Positions 23,458 to 36,200 of a DNA stretch of 64,000 nucleotides are shown in pieces. Within the stretch, counting starts at the first letter, position 1; every line of letters starts with the position of its first letter. Origin of the DNA: Notospermus geniculatus (taxonomy: Eukaryota; Nemertea; Pilidiophora; Heteronemertea; Lineidae); the NCBI GenBank assembly GCA_002633025.1, contig NMRB01000236.1:296747-360746 (forward strand), given 5' to 3'. The notes under the pieces were generated by a model. The model did no database searches, was not told where the DNA came from, and saw only the letters and a program-made list of their open reading frames with translations. Made by a program: the position numbers and the translations under genes.

Positions 23458-23807
23458 TTTTGTGTGTCAATTTTGTGCTTTTCTTTATCAGAGGATATGA
23501 TAGGGATTTTTTGGGAAATATTTGGAGTAGGCCCTCGTGGTTTGGCCGGGGGAGGGAAGGGAATAGGAGTTGGTTAGTTGAAAAGTCCGTCTGTCCGTTA
23601 GCGTGTGAGCACTGTGATAATCTGTCGTTCGTCGTCGTAGGGTAAATTTTATTTTGTTATTTATATATTGGGAGGCCAAACACACAAATACTTCAGATCT
23701 AGTAGAGGCTTGAGTTGTCTCTCAGGCTAGGAATTTTTCTTGGGTCTTTTTTTTCATTTTTCCTGCACACTCTTCCCAACATATGGTAGATTGCATTTTT
23801 TCGGTTC

Positions 23808-24378
23808 ACTTTAGAGTCAGTGGTAATTTGTTGATCCACCATGGCAGATAGGCCAATGGTAGTCAGAGCAGTGTTGGACCTACCATTACTTTTTCAGCCA
23901 AAGTAAAGAAAATCCCTTTTGTTCAATAGTGTGTTCAATAGGGATTTTCTTTACTTTGGCTAAAAAGGTAATGGTATAGGTCCAACCCTGTTAGAGGTAG
24001 TCAATAAAATCAGGTCCAGATTGGGGACAACACATGTAGGCCTAAAATCCAGATTGGGGTTGACGGTAGTTTGTTGACCCACTGGTAGAAACAAATGTAA
24101 TCCAGATTGGAGTCAAATCCACTGGAATCAGAGATAGGCCTAATCCAGATTGGGGTTGACGGTAGTTTGTTGACCCACTGGAAGATTATAGGCTAACTAA
24201 ATATGCTAGTGATAAGATAATGCCAGATTGGGATCAATGATGGTAAAATGTAGTTTATTGATCCACTGGCAGATATACGGACATAGGTCAAGCTTCAGCT
24301 AATGATAGCATAGGCCATGATAACAGTCCAGCTTGGGATCAACGGTAGTTTACCAATGACTCTTTAGTGAACCGCACA
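23808..24378. repeat. Inverted-ended block with internal tandem modules and a nested palindrome
   Basis: GGTTCACTTTAGAGTCAGTG at 23808 is mirrored by a CA(A)TGACTCTTTAGTGAACC form at about 24355-24378. Between them, modules around CCAGATTGGGGTTGACGG and TTGTTGACCCACTGG recur four or five times. A second palindrome (GTTGGACCTACCATTAC to GTAATGGTATAGGTCCAAC, about 23872-23990) is inserted in the left part. Confidence 0.6.
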
Positions 24379-24572
24379 TGTATGGTACTGGTTGTTTTCT
24401 TGAGATGGAGCAGGAAGGAGGGACGTCACTGGAGCCATTACAAAATGATGATTTTCAGAGTAGAAACATGATGAATCACCCATTTTTTTGGTAGATTCCT
24501 ACCCCAAGTGTCTCTGATTTTGCAGAAGGGAGTCACTTGACCAGCAATGAAAATTACACAAAATTTGTGAAT

Positions 24573-24762
24573 TGCACACTCTTAGCAGCAGATCACTTGC
24601 ACTGATGTTCTCTGACAACTGCCTGTCTTCTCAACTGTAAGATGTCTGGCCACAAATGTCCTGGTTGACCGGTCACAGTCAGGGAGATTGCATTCTCAGT
24701 AGGGGAAGGAAGGCGCAAGTTGTCGTCGGAGAACATCAGTGTCGGTGATCTGCTGTTAAGAG
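24573..24762. repeat. Inverted repeat of about 190 bp
   Basis: CACACTCTTAGCAGCAGATC at the left is mirrored by GATCTGCTGTTAAGAGTGTG at the right, with further pairing around CTGATGTTCTCTGACAACT. It has fold-back element architecture. Confidence 0.6.
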
Positions 24763-25067
24763 TGTGTAGTCACATGTTGCCCTTTTTGTCACCACCTGAG
24801 AAAAATTTTGTTTCATGTGTTTCCCTGTGAAAATCTGATATTTTGTAATGGTAAGGTAAGTCGCAACCAGTGCCATGTTCAAAGCAAAATCTCGTTCTGG
24901 GATATCATTTTGTGATCGTGACTGAACAGAATACGCGGTTTTGCTATTGTTTCAATTTCAGCTTGCACTAGGTTCCCCCCGCCTATATTATATCCGGACC
25001 GAAGAAAGAAGGCTTAAAAAAAGTGCGTACCCTCTACTTTACCTTAACCCGTCTGTGGGTACTCGAT

Positions 25068-25210
25068 GTAAAGTCTAAGTCAACCTACTTCAACTAGGGC
25101 AAAATGCCAAGCTTGAAGACGTACAAGTCCGTGGCAAATAATCCATGTCGCAGTTACCTTATGATGTTCGGGTAACTTGGACCTGGCATTTTATCCATGC
25201 TGAAGTTAGG
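25068..25210. repeat. Inverted repeat of about 140 bp
   Basis: AGTCTAAGTCAACCTACTTC is mirrored by GAAGTTAGGTTGACTTAGAC. The interior pairs only partly (AAAATGCCA with TGGCATTTT). Confidence 0.55.
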
Positions 25211-25610
25211 TTGACTTAGACTATATTTTAAGCAGATTGGCTGCACTCCATCCCGATCTACCCTGTCTGTAATACATGTATTTATTATATATTTGCAATG
25301 CATTGCTAGCCTGTAACTAATCTTATCTTTTCTCCCATATTATACTGTCACTATGCATTCATGTTGCACTCAGTTTTTTATGTGATGAGTAGATGACCTG
25401 CACTAGGTTACATAGGATAGGGTAGCAGCAATCTGAATTAGATCACATGAAAATTCTCCCCATAATTGTGGGAATGTTCATCCAAAGTATTTGTGACGTT
25501 CACAAATAACTTTTTATTAAATTCACAAGCTTTTTATAAAATTCAGATTACACTGCTACAATATCAGGCCTAATTTTAGGATAAATACCAATTGCACTTC
25601 GGGGGGGGGG

Positions 25611-25611
25611 N
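25611..25611. other. Assembly gap after a G run
   Basis: A run of ten G is followed by a single N. It probably marks a collapsed homopolymer or contig join. No flanking duplication is evident. Confidence 0.9.
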
Positions 25612-25656
25612 TACAAATCTGCATTTGCTAATAAATACTTATAACCACAGATCCCT

Positions 25657-25719
25657 GTCAGCTGCCCTGCATTCAGAGAGACTTTTCACTAAAGTCTCTC
25701 TGAATGCAGGGCAGCTGAC
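25657..25719. repeat. Perfect 28 bp-arm palindrome
   Basis: GTCAGCTGCCCTGCATTCAG continues to AGAGACTT on the left and is mirrored exactly on the right after a 7 nt loop. It could extrude as a hairpin. Confidence 0.8.
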
Positions 25720-25983
25720 TACCATCCACATTCCCCTCCCAGTCACCAAAAATATCAACACCACAACTAACGTTCAAGACTACTGGGTCAAATCATATCA
25801 TTCCTGGACTATACATCCTGATCAATCGTTCGGCAGTTCGTCGTATTAGTATAATACAGCATTCGAACACCGCCATCTTACGTCAACATAACAAACCAGC
25901 TTCTGGCCAAAACATTTGTGGTCATGAATTCACTTTCAGTGAATTCTCAGTTCTAGTTTTTATTCTAGGCCTACTTGCCTATT

Positions 25984-26313
25984 CAGGGTTCCTCCACCAG
26001 ACAGCTGTAAAATTTCATGGACCTTTTGAGGACTTTCATGGTATCAAATATGTAAAATTTAATGACTTACACAGAAGCCGGGCCATGTGCACTGACGTCT
26101 GCGTCCGACTTTTACTCTTTCGTGACGGAAAGAAATTAGCGAGACAATGTTAAAAACACTGGAAATTTAATTTTCAAGACTGAACATTTTATTTTTTAAG
26201 ACTTTTGTGGACTTTATAGGATTTTCTCAGTATTTATGGACTTTCAAGGCCTTAAATTTAAGCATTTTATATTCATGGACTTTCATGGTTTTAAAGGACC
26301 TGGAGGAACCCTG
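25984..26313. mobile_element. 330 bp CAGGG-ended element with 5 bp target duplication CTATT
   Basis: The ends are CAGGGTTCCTCCA and TGGAGGAACCCTG. CTATT is duplicated at 25979-25983 and 26314-26318. The interior repeats GGACTTTCATGG-type words. It belongs with the other CAG-ended, 5 bp-duplication elements of this window. Confidence 0.85.
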
Positions 26314-27218
26314 CTATTGGCCAGTAGGCGTGGCCTATGTGCTGTGGTTGGGCGCAAAAGTACATACATGGCATATCCCACATGATGCTGTAAGGCCAAA
26401 GGGCACAGTGCGAAGACATTTGTGGGATGTACCGTGGCATTTACTTTTTGAACTGGTCTGACAATATAGGCCTACACCAAATCAAACCTTGGAGGAATTT
26501 GACCCTCCAAGATCAAACCAAGTCGAAGATCAAGATGGACATATTTTTCTTTATTTATGAAAACAAAAAGGAAAGACACATGCAGTATATATAGTTTCAC
26601 AATTACAAAAAAACTACAATAGGGAAAAGTGTAAAAATCTGTATATCTGACCTTATCCAAAGGTCCTGAAAATTTACCATACAGAGGTGTGATTATGAAA
26701 CAAAACTAATCCATTTATCCCAGTTTTTTACAGTAGGCCTTGTACTTATCAGTAATGGTGGCTCACAGTTTGAATTCTTAGTTTCACTGACAAACTACAG
26801 GTTGCAAATGCAGAATGTACTAGATATGAGACAAATCGTGGTTTATAAATCACGTGATCCTTTGCAGTTTAGACTTTGTGCTGATTTTTAGAACTACATG
26901 TATCAATAAAAGCACGAAAACATGCATGATTTTTTTTTCAACAGAATGTCAGATCTGACTATGAGTGATATTTGTAGGAGTATTAGCTCGCCTTATAAAT
27001 TTTTGGTATTAGCTATCGTCTAAAGTGCTAATAATGCTAATATCTGCATTTTGGTGCAGTGACTGATACTAAGTAGTATAGTATTATCAAATTCCTGTAT
27101 GGAATACACTTGCGAACGAAAAACGTGCAGATCAAAATCGCCCCATTCATGACTAAGGTCACGTTGTTCAGGGTGTCAAAGCAGGTAAGGTACACATAAC
27201 CCTAACCTCATTGAAGCA

Positions 27219-30200
27219 TTATCTCCAGAGAATTGAGCTCATGTATCTGACAACTAAACCAGCCAGGAACCACGAAACAACAAAATTAAACCCTTCTATC
27301 TGGCCTATGTTCTCTCGAATGAGCTGGATGTACTTCTTGATAACACTGTCTTGACTTCTCTTTGTTTGCTTTCCCTGGAAAAAAGACATAAATGGCTTGA
27401 AATTTCTAATGATGTGTCATAATGTTTAAAACTTTGAAAATAAGGCATTAGAGTCTTGAAATTTTGAACACGATCATGTGGCCAAGGCTTTCAACTCTTG
27501 AACACAAAGTGTTGCCAAAGCTTTCAACTCTTGAGCATGGTTGTTGCCAATGGTTTCAGCTTTCGAACACGGATGTTGCCAAGGCTCAACTCTTGAACAC
27601 AGATGTTGCCAAAGGCTTTTAACTCTAAAACAAGGATGTTGCCAAAGCTTTCAACACTTGAACTTGGATATGCCAGAGTTCTGAGCTTTTGAACACAGGT
27701 ACTGTCTCCCTCACAAAGTTTTGAACACATCCCTGGTGTCGTCATGGTCATGAACATGGAACATGGATAGGGTGCAAGACAGTATCAGAATTAGGATGAA
27801 TACTCACTCCAATGATCTTCTCATGCCTGAGGTAATCCAGCAGTGTCGGTTCATCCTTGGTCAGAATTGGCAGATATTCACCTTTTGACTCGCGCCACCA
27901 CCAGTCAGTACGGGAATGTCTGAAAAGGAATATGAAAATTTGGGACTTGCACGCCGAGTCTGAATTCGGAAGCTGCCAGGCCTTCTGAATTCCAATTCCA
28001 AATACTTGAAATCAAAATTGGGACATGAGAAATGGACATTGAGAGGTTTCTTAAATCACATGGTGGCAGCACTACTTCTCTCTCTCTCACTTCACAACTG
28101 TATTTCAACTTACTTCTTGTGGGTAGGGTCAATTATTGTGTAATGGTAGTGGTAAAGCTGAGCTCTGAGGAACTTTGGTGCTTTGTCGGGGAATGGATTA
28201 TGTTCTATCAGCTTCATCACTGGAATAAAAAGAAAAATAGTCGCCATGCCCCGAACGTATTGGACCTGCAATGGAGTCTGCACCCCACAACAGGTAGTGA
28301 CATATCTTGTTTCCATAGTGATACAGGTAGTCCCAACAGCCATGACGAGCAGAAGTTTGGAATATGGCCACAGTGTAAAATATGATATTACACAACAACT
28401 GGTACTCCATACAACAAGTTCAGTCTCGTCGGAAATTTTCAAGTGCACCTCTGTCTGCTAGATGTGTGAGGTGAGGTGAAACATGCCGGAATAACTGCAT
28501 TCAGTGTAGTACGGATACTAGGCCTACTCCCCAAAGAACGCCTTCCCTGTTTCAAATATCAACCCCGACCAGTGTTGCTTACCTTCTGGCTCGGCCGTTA
28601 GGATCCTGTACGCCAGGTTCACAAACCACAGGTTCTGTTGATAGCTGCCCAGGGCTGCAAACCACATCTGCCAGTCCAGGCGGGGTTGGTGCGGAGCTAC
28701 AACAAGATGGTATGTGATCAAAACGCGAAGAATCAGGAAAATGTCTGTGTTCCTGGATCTAACAGTATTTTCTGATGACGTATGCAAAGAGGTTTATTTA
28801 TTCACTTACCTACAATAGGAGGTCTCCTCGAAACGTTGCCAGGCTTGTAAAAGAACTCATACTCCTTCCAGTCGCCATGCATATTGTTTGAACCCTCGAA
28901 CACGACTTCTGGTCGACCACCAACACCAGTCATCCTGGAACAAGTCAATGCACAACATTTTGAAGTTAGAATGAAGTAATCAGTAGTAATGTTCAACGAA
29001 TCATTTCATCGCATATGAAGTACATCAGATCTAAAGCTTGTTACTGAACCTAAATTTTGCTATTCGAGTAAGGCCTTTGAAAGTTTCAGTTCAGAGGCTC
29101 TTTTGGTTGGTATCATAAAGTGCTATCAAAAGGGGATACTTACACAGATGTCGTAGGAACAAAAGCCGAAGAACAGACAAAGTATCTGAATGCACTCATG
29201 CAAATGTCAGTACTAAACATTGATATGATAAATGGTGGAATTCAAAGGACATGGCAAAAAAAGCAACACAAAACAAATAGCAACACTGCATCCTGTACAG
29301 ACATGAACCAGAAAGCAAAGGTTTGACCAAAATAATCGACGTTTAACATTGGTCGTACTGGTGATACTACAAACAATACATGACAATTCCCACTTGCAAC
29401 AGACACATTGGTAATGTACCAAAAGCAAAGCACTACCCACAGCCACTCCTTCAACTGAAAGCATGGAAAAAACTGGCAATTTTCAGGTCCATTTTGTAAG
29501 GGGACTAATACAGTGCAGAAACCCGTCACTTGATAATGCAGATGTGCAGAAACACCACATACTCTTTGCAGATGTTTGGTTTCACCGGTAACCCCTTCAA
29601 GTCATAGGAGGGTAAGTCAGCGGGCAATAAGAAGGGCATGAATCCAAAATACACCAAGTGAAACATAAGCTTTAGTACACTCTGCCCCAAAAGGGTTAAA
29701 GATATGAAAGTGGACGCTTACGATCTGAACAGTCCGTAGTGACTCGTGATTTCGTAACGATCACTTTTTTCATACCATTTTTTGACAGAAGGCCACAGAC
29801 TGTGGTAGGTTTTAGCCTCTATGTAGGAATAAGGCACCTGTACAATAGAAAAAGGATGAAGAACATACAACACGGTGCTAACATGACGTCAAAAACATGC
29901 TGTAGGTTGGATGGAAACTTTGTTAGGCCTGTTGCAGAAACAAAAGTCTGTAAGCCTGGGTGTCTTGTTCGTCCATGATGAGTGCATAGCAGAACAATAA
30001 GTGATGAAAAATAAATGGAGTTAGCCTAATATCAACCTGTTAAGTGCATATGACGAGATATCACGTCCTGCCCATTGTGCACCACAGAACATAAGACGTG
30101 ATAACTTGGCCTAGTCAGACTTCTGTTCTAACTCTTCTCTGTTACACTAAGGCCAAGTTGGGAAACCTCGGCTTAGTATCACATCTAGACACTGTGGGTC

Positions 30201-33200
30201 ACCACCAGTTCAACAACTCTAGTGCCAGTACAACTGCCACTTTTGCTATGCACTTGACAGGTTAAGAATAGATTTTGAAATGAAACCACCACCACAGGAA
30301 AGTAACAAAGGACACCCTGAGAATCTTGCTAGGAAATGCATGCAATGATTTGGAACATACTTGGAATTTTTCACAGTACCGGTATAGAGTTTTTGCAGAG
30401 TAAAAGGCCGTGAAGTCACACGATACCGAAATTGGATAAAAATAACTTTTTCCATGTGGATGCAATAGGTGATTCATTAGCAATGGTTGTTTTGCACTAA
30501 ACTAAATTTTACTTCCTCTTTCTATGAAAAAGCCACAAACCGAAACTGGCATCAATGAAAACTGGCATCAATGAAGCTCAACACATTTCCATTTTTTTCA
30601 AACCACAGCTAGAATTTGTGAAGTTTCTAACAATGTTCCAAATCTTTTAAACCTAACGAGCCAGTAAGCTACCTTCTGAACAATCCATACGAACTTGTCA
30701 AACGGAAATGACGAGTCCGAGCGAAAATATCCCGGACTGGCTGATGTATCATGTCCTTGGATTTCTTGTGCAAAGCTGGGGTGTATGGAACCTAACAGAC
30801 AAGCATACAGGATTCCTACAGAATGTATTTGGGAATTAAAGGGCAACTATATTGCCACTTTTTGTCAATAGATGGCGCCACCGGCAGTAATTGCTTTATT
30901 CTCCAATACCCCAGTGTTGGAGAATGTATGATCACAATACAATGCATACGTGGATTTCCTAGGAACAAGAGTTACTCTATATGTACATGGGGCGAGGTTG
31001 ATAAACGGTAGTTCAATGTGTACAAAGTAAGTCTACAATTAGGTTTCTGTCTGTACATACCAAACTTATAGCAAACATGCCAGCAGCAGCAAATCCGAAC
31101 ACAACACATCCAGCCAGAGAGCAGAGTTTACGGAGTATACCATCCTCTTTAGCACATCTAGAAAACAAAGAAATTTTAATCCAATAAAATCTTGATACTT
31201 CACAAATATAAAGCATCTTTACTAATTCTGGCCCACATCTGACTGAAACTGCTTTTCACCTGACCCCTAACTGCTGAATATCTCACCTTATCAATGCCTG
31301 AATAATCTCTATGCCGAGACCAGCCCCGCCAACATATATCGTAAACGGCACAGCCTGTTCGAGAAATCTGCTGAATTCATCTTTCGAAAAAGCAACCTTC
31401 GACTCAATGCTGTAATCTTCTTTTTTGTATTTCAGACTGAACCACTTGATGGTGTTGATGATGACATAAACATACGTGGAAATCATGAAGAACTTTTTGA
31501 ACATCCGCAATATGAACCCGAGATAGGGGACCGACTCGAGGGTGCTCGACTCATCATCTGAAAGTGAAAAGGGGAAGAAATGGAGACTTATCTGCAAATG
31601 GTCAGGGAAAGCACAGAAAGTTCGATAGTGCTACTGGCACCTATCAGCAGTTAGTTATCGCATTTTCCCATTTACTAAACCGCAGACAGGCACCAAAAGC
31701 ACTTTCTGTACGGTGCGGACTTTCTGTACGGTGGGCCCAGATGAACAGCACCCTGTCTACTCACCCCTCGAGTGTTTATAGCTGCATGCCAGCAGGAATT
31801 GATCGTCCAGCAGTGACACACATAAGGCAATCGTCAACAAGTTGAAGAAGTTGTAGTTGCCAGTCAGAATGATGAGCACTTGAAGAAGAACCTGAAAACA
31901 GGAATATAATAGTTTTATTGGTAACATTTCCAAGTTCTGAGTCGGGGACGACTCCATCCACACATCCTCCTGCAGCAGGGGTTTTTACTTCACTCCTCTT
32001 CATCCACTCTGAGTATGAAAAGGAACAAGACCAAAGCCCTGCTATGGGAGGATGCCACCTACACAACATGAAATGTATTGAACTGTATTGGATTTTTCAT
32101 CTGGGCTGAAGTCAAAGCCAAAGTATGTATGAGGCAACCCCGGAGGCAGCTCGTGTTTTTCACTCGGGCTGGGGTCTTTAATCTACACTAGCAAAGGCAC
32201 AAGGTACAAGGCACCAAGCAAACTGTCCCATGGGGCAGACATGAAGAATCCCTGGTGAGACACCCGACCCTGGATTCAAACCTGGGTCATGCCATTCCTG
32301 ATCTGACATGCTGACCACTAGGCCATCAGGGATGTCTTCTAGGTGGAAGTAGGCCTACACAGCTCATACCCGATGATGATGATGACAACACAAGATTTTC
32401 CCAAAGTAGGCCTATTCGAATCATGGACTACAGACAATGAGAAGTCCAACAGTGGAGATCAGATTCAACAATTGTTTGCCACTGAGCAGTTTAAAAGTCC
32501 AAACAATCGTAATGAATGTGACCCTCCATCCATGAACAATCAATCTTATATTTGATTGTCCCCGAGATGGCGGCACAAAATGGGTCCCTGCAGAGAATGG
32601 CGATTACATGGTGCAACATGTACGCCTTTGGGCACATACATGACATACTTTTAACAACTAGGCATAAATAAGATTTCTAAGTGAGCATGCCTCATGGAGG
32701 TGATATTTGTGTTCGGGGTGTTTGTGTTTCTTGACAATGTTGCACATATTTCTATTAGCTTTCCTTCTGTGGAGTATTGTCTATTGTCAGATGAACTCTT
32801 ACGAGCCAGAAAATTCTTCGGGTTCTTCTGTATCTAGGAAGTGAACTGAGCTACAACACTCTGGTAAGTCTGTAAGGCCTGAGATTTTTTCAAAATTTCT
32901 ATAGGCCTACTTGTGGGAGATCAATTGTATTTTTGTAATTCCCCTTTGGGGCTTTGCCTAAATATCAACAGCCAGTGGAGGGCTCCCTGTAAAGCCTAAT
33001 ACCACCAGGCAACGGAATTACATGCAGTCCAGGGAAAATATTTTGTTAGTTGGACTCCGACAGTAGATTACTAAAGGTTTGTCAGTGCTGAAGGACTTCT
33101 CCGTATCACTGAAATCTAGATATTTCTGCAGTTACACACCTGCAGTCCCTGTCTTTTCCTCCAAGCCACATTTCACCATTATTTGCACTCAATATCTGCA

Positions 33201-36200
33201 TCTAGGTAACTTTCTCTTCTGTTTTCAGCTTGATTATCACCTCCAGAAATCCCTTGGAAATGTTTAACTAGTCCCAGCAAGATGGTGAAATCAGACCCGA
33301 AGAAGAAGAGATCGACCGCCACACAGACCATACCAGAGACCCTGAAGGATGGAACGGAAAGTCCCTCGGCAACGGAAAGTTCTGGGGATACTGCTGCCAG
33401 TCCAGGGCAAATGACAGGGGCTCAGGAAGAAAGAGACTTAGCAGCAACTCCAGGGGCACTGGGGGAAGATTACTCTTCGGCGAGTGACTTGCAACTTAAG
33501 GGTGGAGAAGACTCTTCAGCGAGTGACTTGCAACTTAAGGGTGGAGAAAATGCATGTCAAAGTGACAAATTAAAGGATACAAGCAATCAAGATCAGCAAG
33601 AAACTGGGTCTGGATGTGAAGAAAAGCGACCTAGGACTGACATGAAAGATTCGGACGACGAGGAACGAAGTTCTGCTACGATCGTATCGCCTGTTGCGGT
33701 CGATCAATCAGCCCCCGCAATCTATAAAGAAACCATAGCGGCAGTAAATACAGATGTGTTACACATGAGAACAATCGTAGAAGATCAATATGAGTCTCAT
33801 GATGGAATGGGAGAGAAAGGGGAGGTTGTGACGAAATCAGAAGGAACGGAACGCCCAGAGATGGAGGGTGGGTGTGTGGATGAGGGGGATGCAACAGTCG
33901 GGGAGGAAAGTGTTGGCGAGTCTGGAGAGGTCAGTGGAGGCGAGGAGGGATCGTCAACAGGTGGTACAGAAATCGTCGGAGGCAGTGGAGCCGAGCGCAG
34001 AGATGCAGATGCTGACGTGAAGAAGAAACCGATGATGGTGCGGATACCGTATGGAGGGGATGAAGATGTCGACGTTGAGTGGATGGCGATGGATCATCGT
34101 GTCGTGCAGTTCATGGACGACGGGGAGTCGAGTATTTCAACTTTTAGCGACGAGGATGAGGTGGGTGATGAGCATTTTGTTGTTTACTGCTCAGAGTTGC
34201 CATCAGGTCAAATAGATAGTAGACCATATAGGCCATTCTGAGATTCTCGAATTATTTCGGCATAAGTGCGCAGATCTTTGTCCATTTGAGAACGGTCTAT
34301 TGGAGAATTTTTTCCACAAAAACTATGTCCATGCAACAAAATCACCCAAGCATGATGTTTCCACTGAAAAGTCAAGCTTGTGAGGATTCCTTTAGTTAGA
34401 GACTGTAATGCCAGCGAATAATCGTCAATTATAACCTGTTTGCAATACTCTGACAGCCCTTCATGCACAACATTAGATAAAGCTTCAAACTAGATTCACC
34501 AGACTGTGACAGTTGGTTTTGCTCAGTTCTGTAATCTAGAACAAGCTACGGACCATTAGTGACCCATCACAGTTCCTGAACACCATAAACTCCGGTTTGA
34601 AACACTTGGCTAGACTGTCTGAAGTATGAATCAAGCCTTTGTCAGTGCATTTATTTTGATACAACCTGTAGGAATATGGTAACAAACAAGATTTAAGAAC
34701 GATACACTACATTCACAAATTATTCACGTCATTCACACCTGACTGAACTTCAGTAACATACTTTCTAGAAAAATTATTATTTCAGGTAGGCCTAATTCTC
34801 TGTATCAATGGCGTGCCACATCAATACCCATATTGTGCATAAATTGAGTTGTATTCCATAAACGCTAGAACTCTTTCTCTTTCCCGAAGATCTTTTCTCT
34901 CGTCTATTCAAATGATGACAAAATGTCATTCATTTCACATAAAAACTTAGAAATAATAATGATGAGTTTTATGAGAGAGAAGTAGGTCTGGTGTGAATTC
35001 CCTAAGGACACATTGGGCTAACCCAAAATCTATGAAACAGTAATGAAAACATTTACTAGTCCAATTACTCCTAGGCCTGCTAGCCTTTGTTTGGTAACCA
35101 GGCAGTGAAAATGCTTAGGCCTCGTCCATGTTGGCTCTAGGCCTAGTAGACGTCTTTTCAAACAGTCAGAGTTGATAGAATAGAATGTTGTGTTTGACGA
35201 GTGTGGCTTCTTCTCTGTCCATGTGTTGTGGGCCTTGGATGACAGGCCGTGTTAATACCTTTCGCAAATAAGACACCAAATATTTGTTAGGTGTAATAGA
35301 ATTCAGGAGTCGTGAGCCAAATAAACTGATATCAGTTCATAACGGATTATTATGGACTGGGGTTTCATCATGTCACTGTGTTTTGAACCTCAGAGCGAAA
35401 TGTGAGTATGCTTTCTTGTATCATTTTGATTCAATCTGGGAATGACTATCCCTGGTTCTTTATTCACATCATCCCATCTGACTATTCCCCGAGGTAAAAG
35501 ATTTCATGGAAAACAACAGTTGAAGACCCAGTCAAGACATAATACTGGAAGCACAGAAATAATCTGATTTTCTGCCTGTTAATAATTGGATATCCTGCTG
35601 TGAAACATTCCAAGATTACAAAACTAAATTGTCAACTACTGGTATGTTTACAGAAGACTGACCATCGGCCACTTATTGACAGTTCACCAGTTACACTCCA
35701 CTGCTAAGAATGGTCTATCCGTTGGTGGCCAACCAAACCTTGTTTACCCGAAGTCAGATAAATCTGCCAGCAATCCAAAATCAAATTTTAAACCCTTCGC
35801 CATTTTTATTATCAGATCTGAAGACCATTCAACAAGCTACTTTATAGGCCCCCCCCCAAAAAAATCGTTCATTACCAAAGTATTTCACAGTCAAGTGAAG
35901 TAATCTCTGATCTAAACATTATGCAACTAGACTCCAGGCTAAGTTGACTGCACCTTCAGTGCACTGTGCTGTACATTATGTGCAGATCATGCGTTCTATT
36001 TCTATCACCTACAAGGCCAGTCGAGGCCTGTTTTGTCTGCCTTCCTGTTACCAGTATCTGGTGATGTTTTTGTTCCTCTAAACACGACCCTTCTGAGGGT
36101 TCATGTTTAGGGTATCTACAAACATTGGGATCTTTATGTGACCAAAGGAGGCAATCATTAGGAATATGGGAGACCTATGTGATTGATAAAGAGGTAATTA

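Larger units (their letters stand above)
19436..27218. other. Repeat-dominated intergenic region
   Basis: I see no further exons on either strand in 7.8 kb. The sequence is built of palindromic elements, tandem modules and an ACGT-rich tract, listed individually. Confidence 0.5.

Noticed and set aside
33676-33894. Minus-strand Pro/His-rich frame
   Set aside because: Shadow of the acidic ORF on the plus strand.
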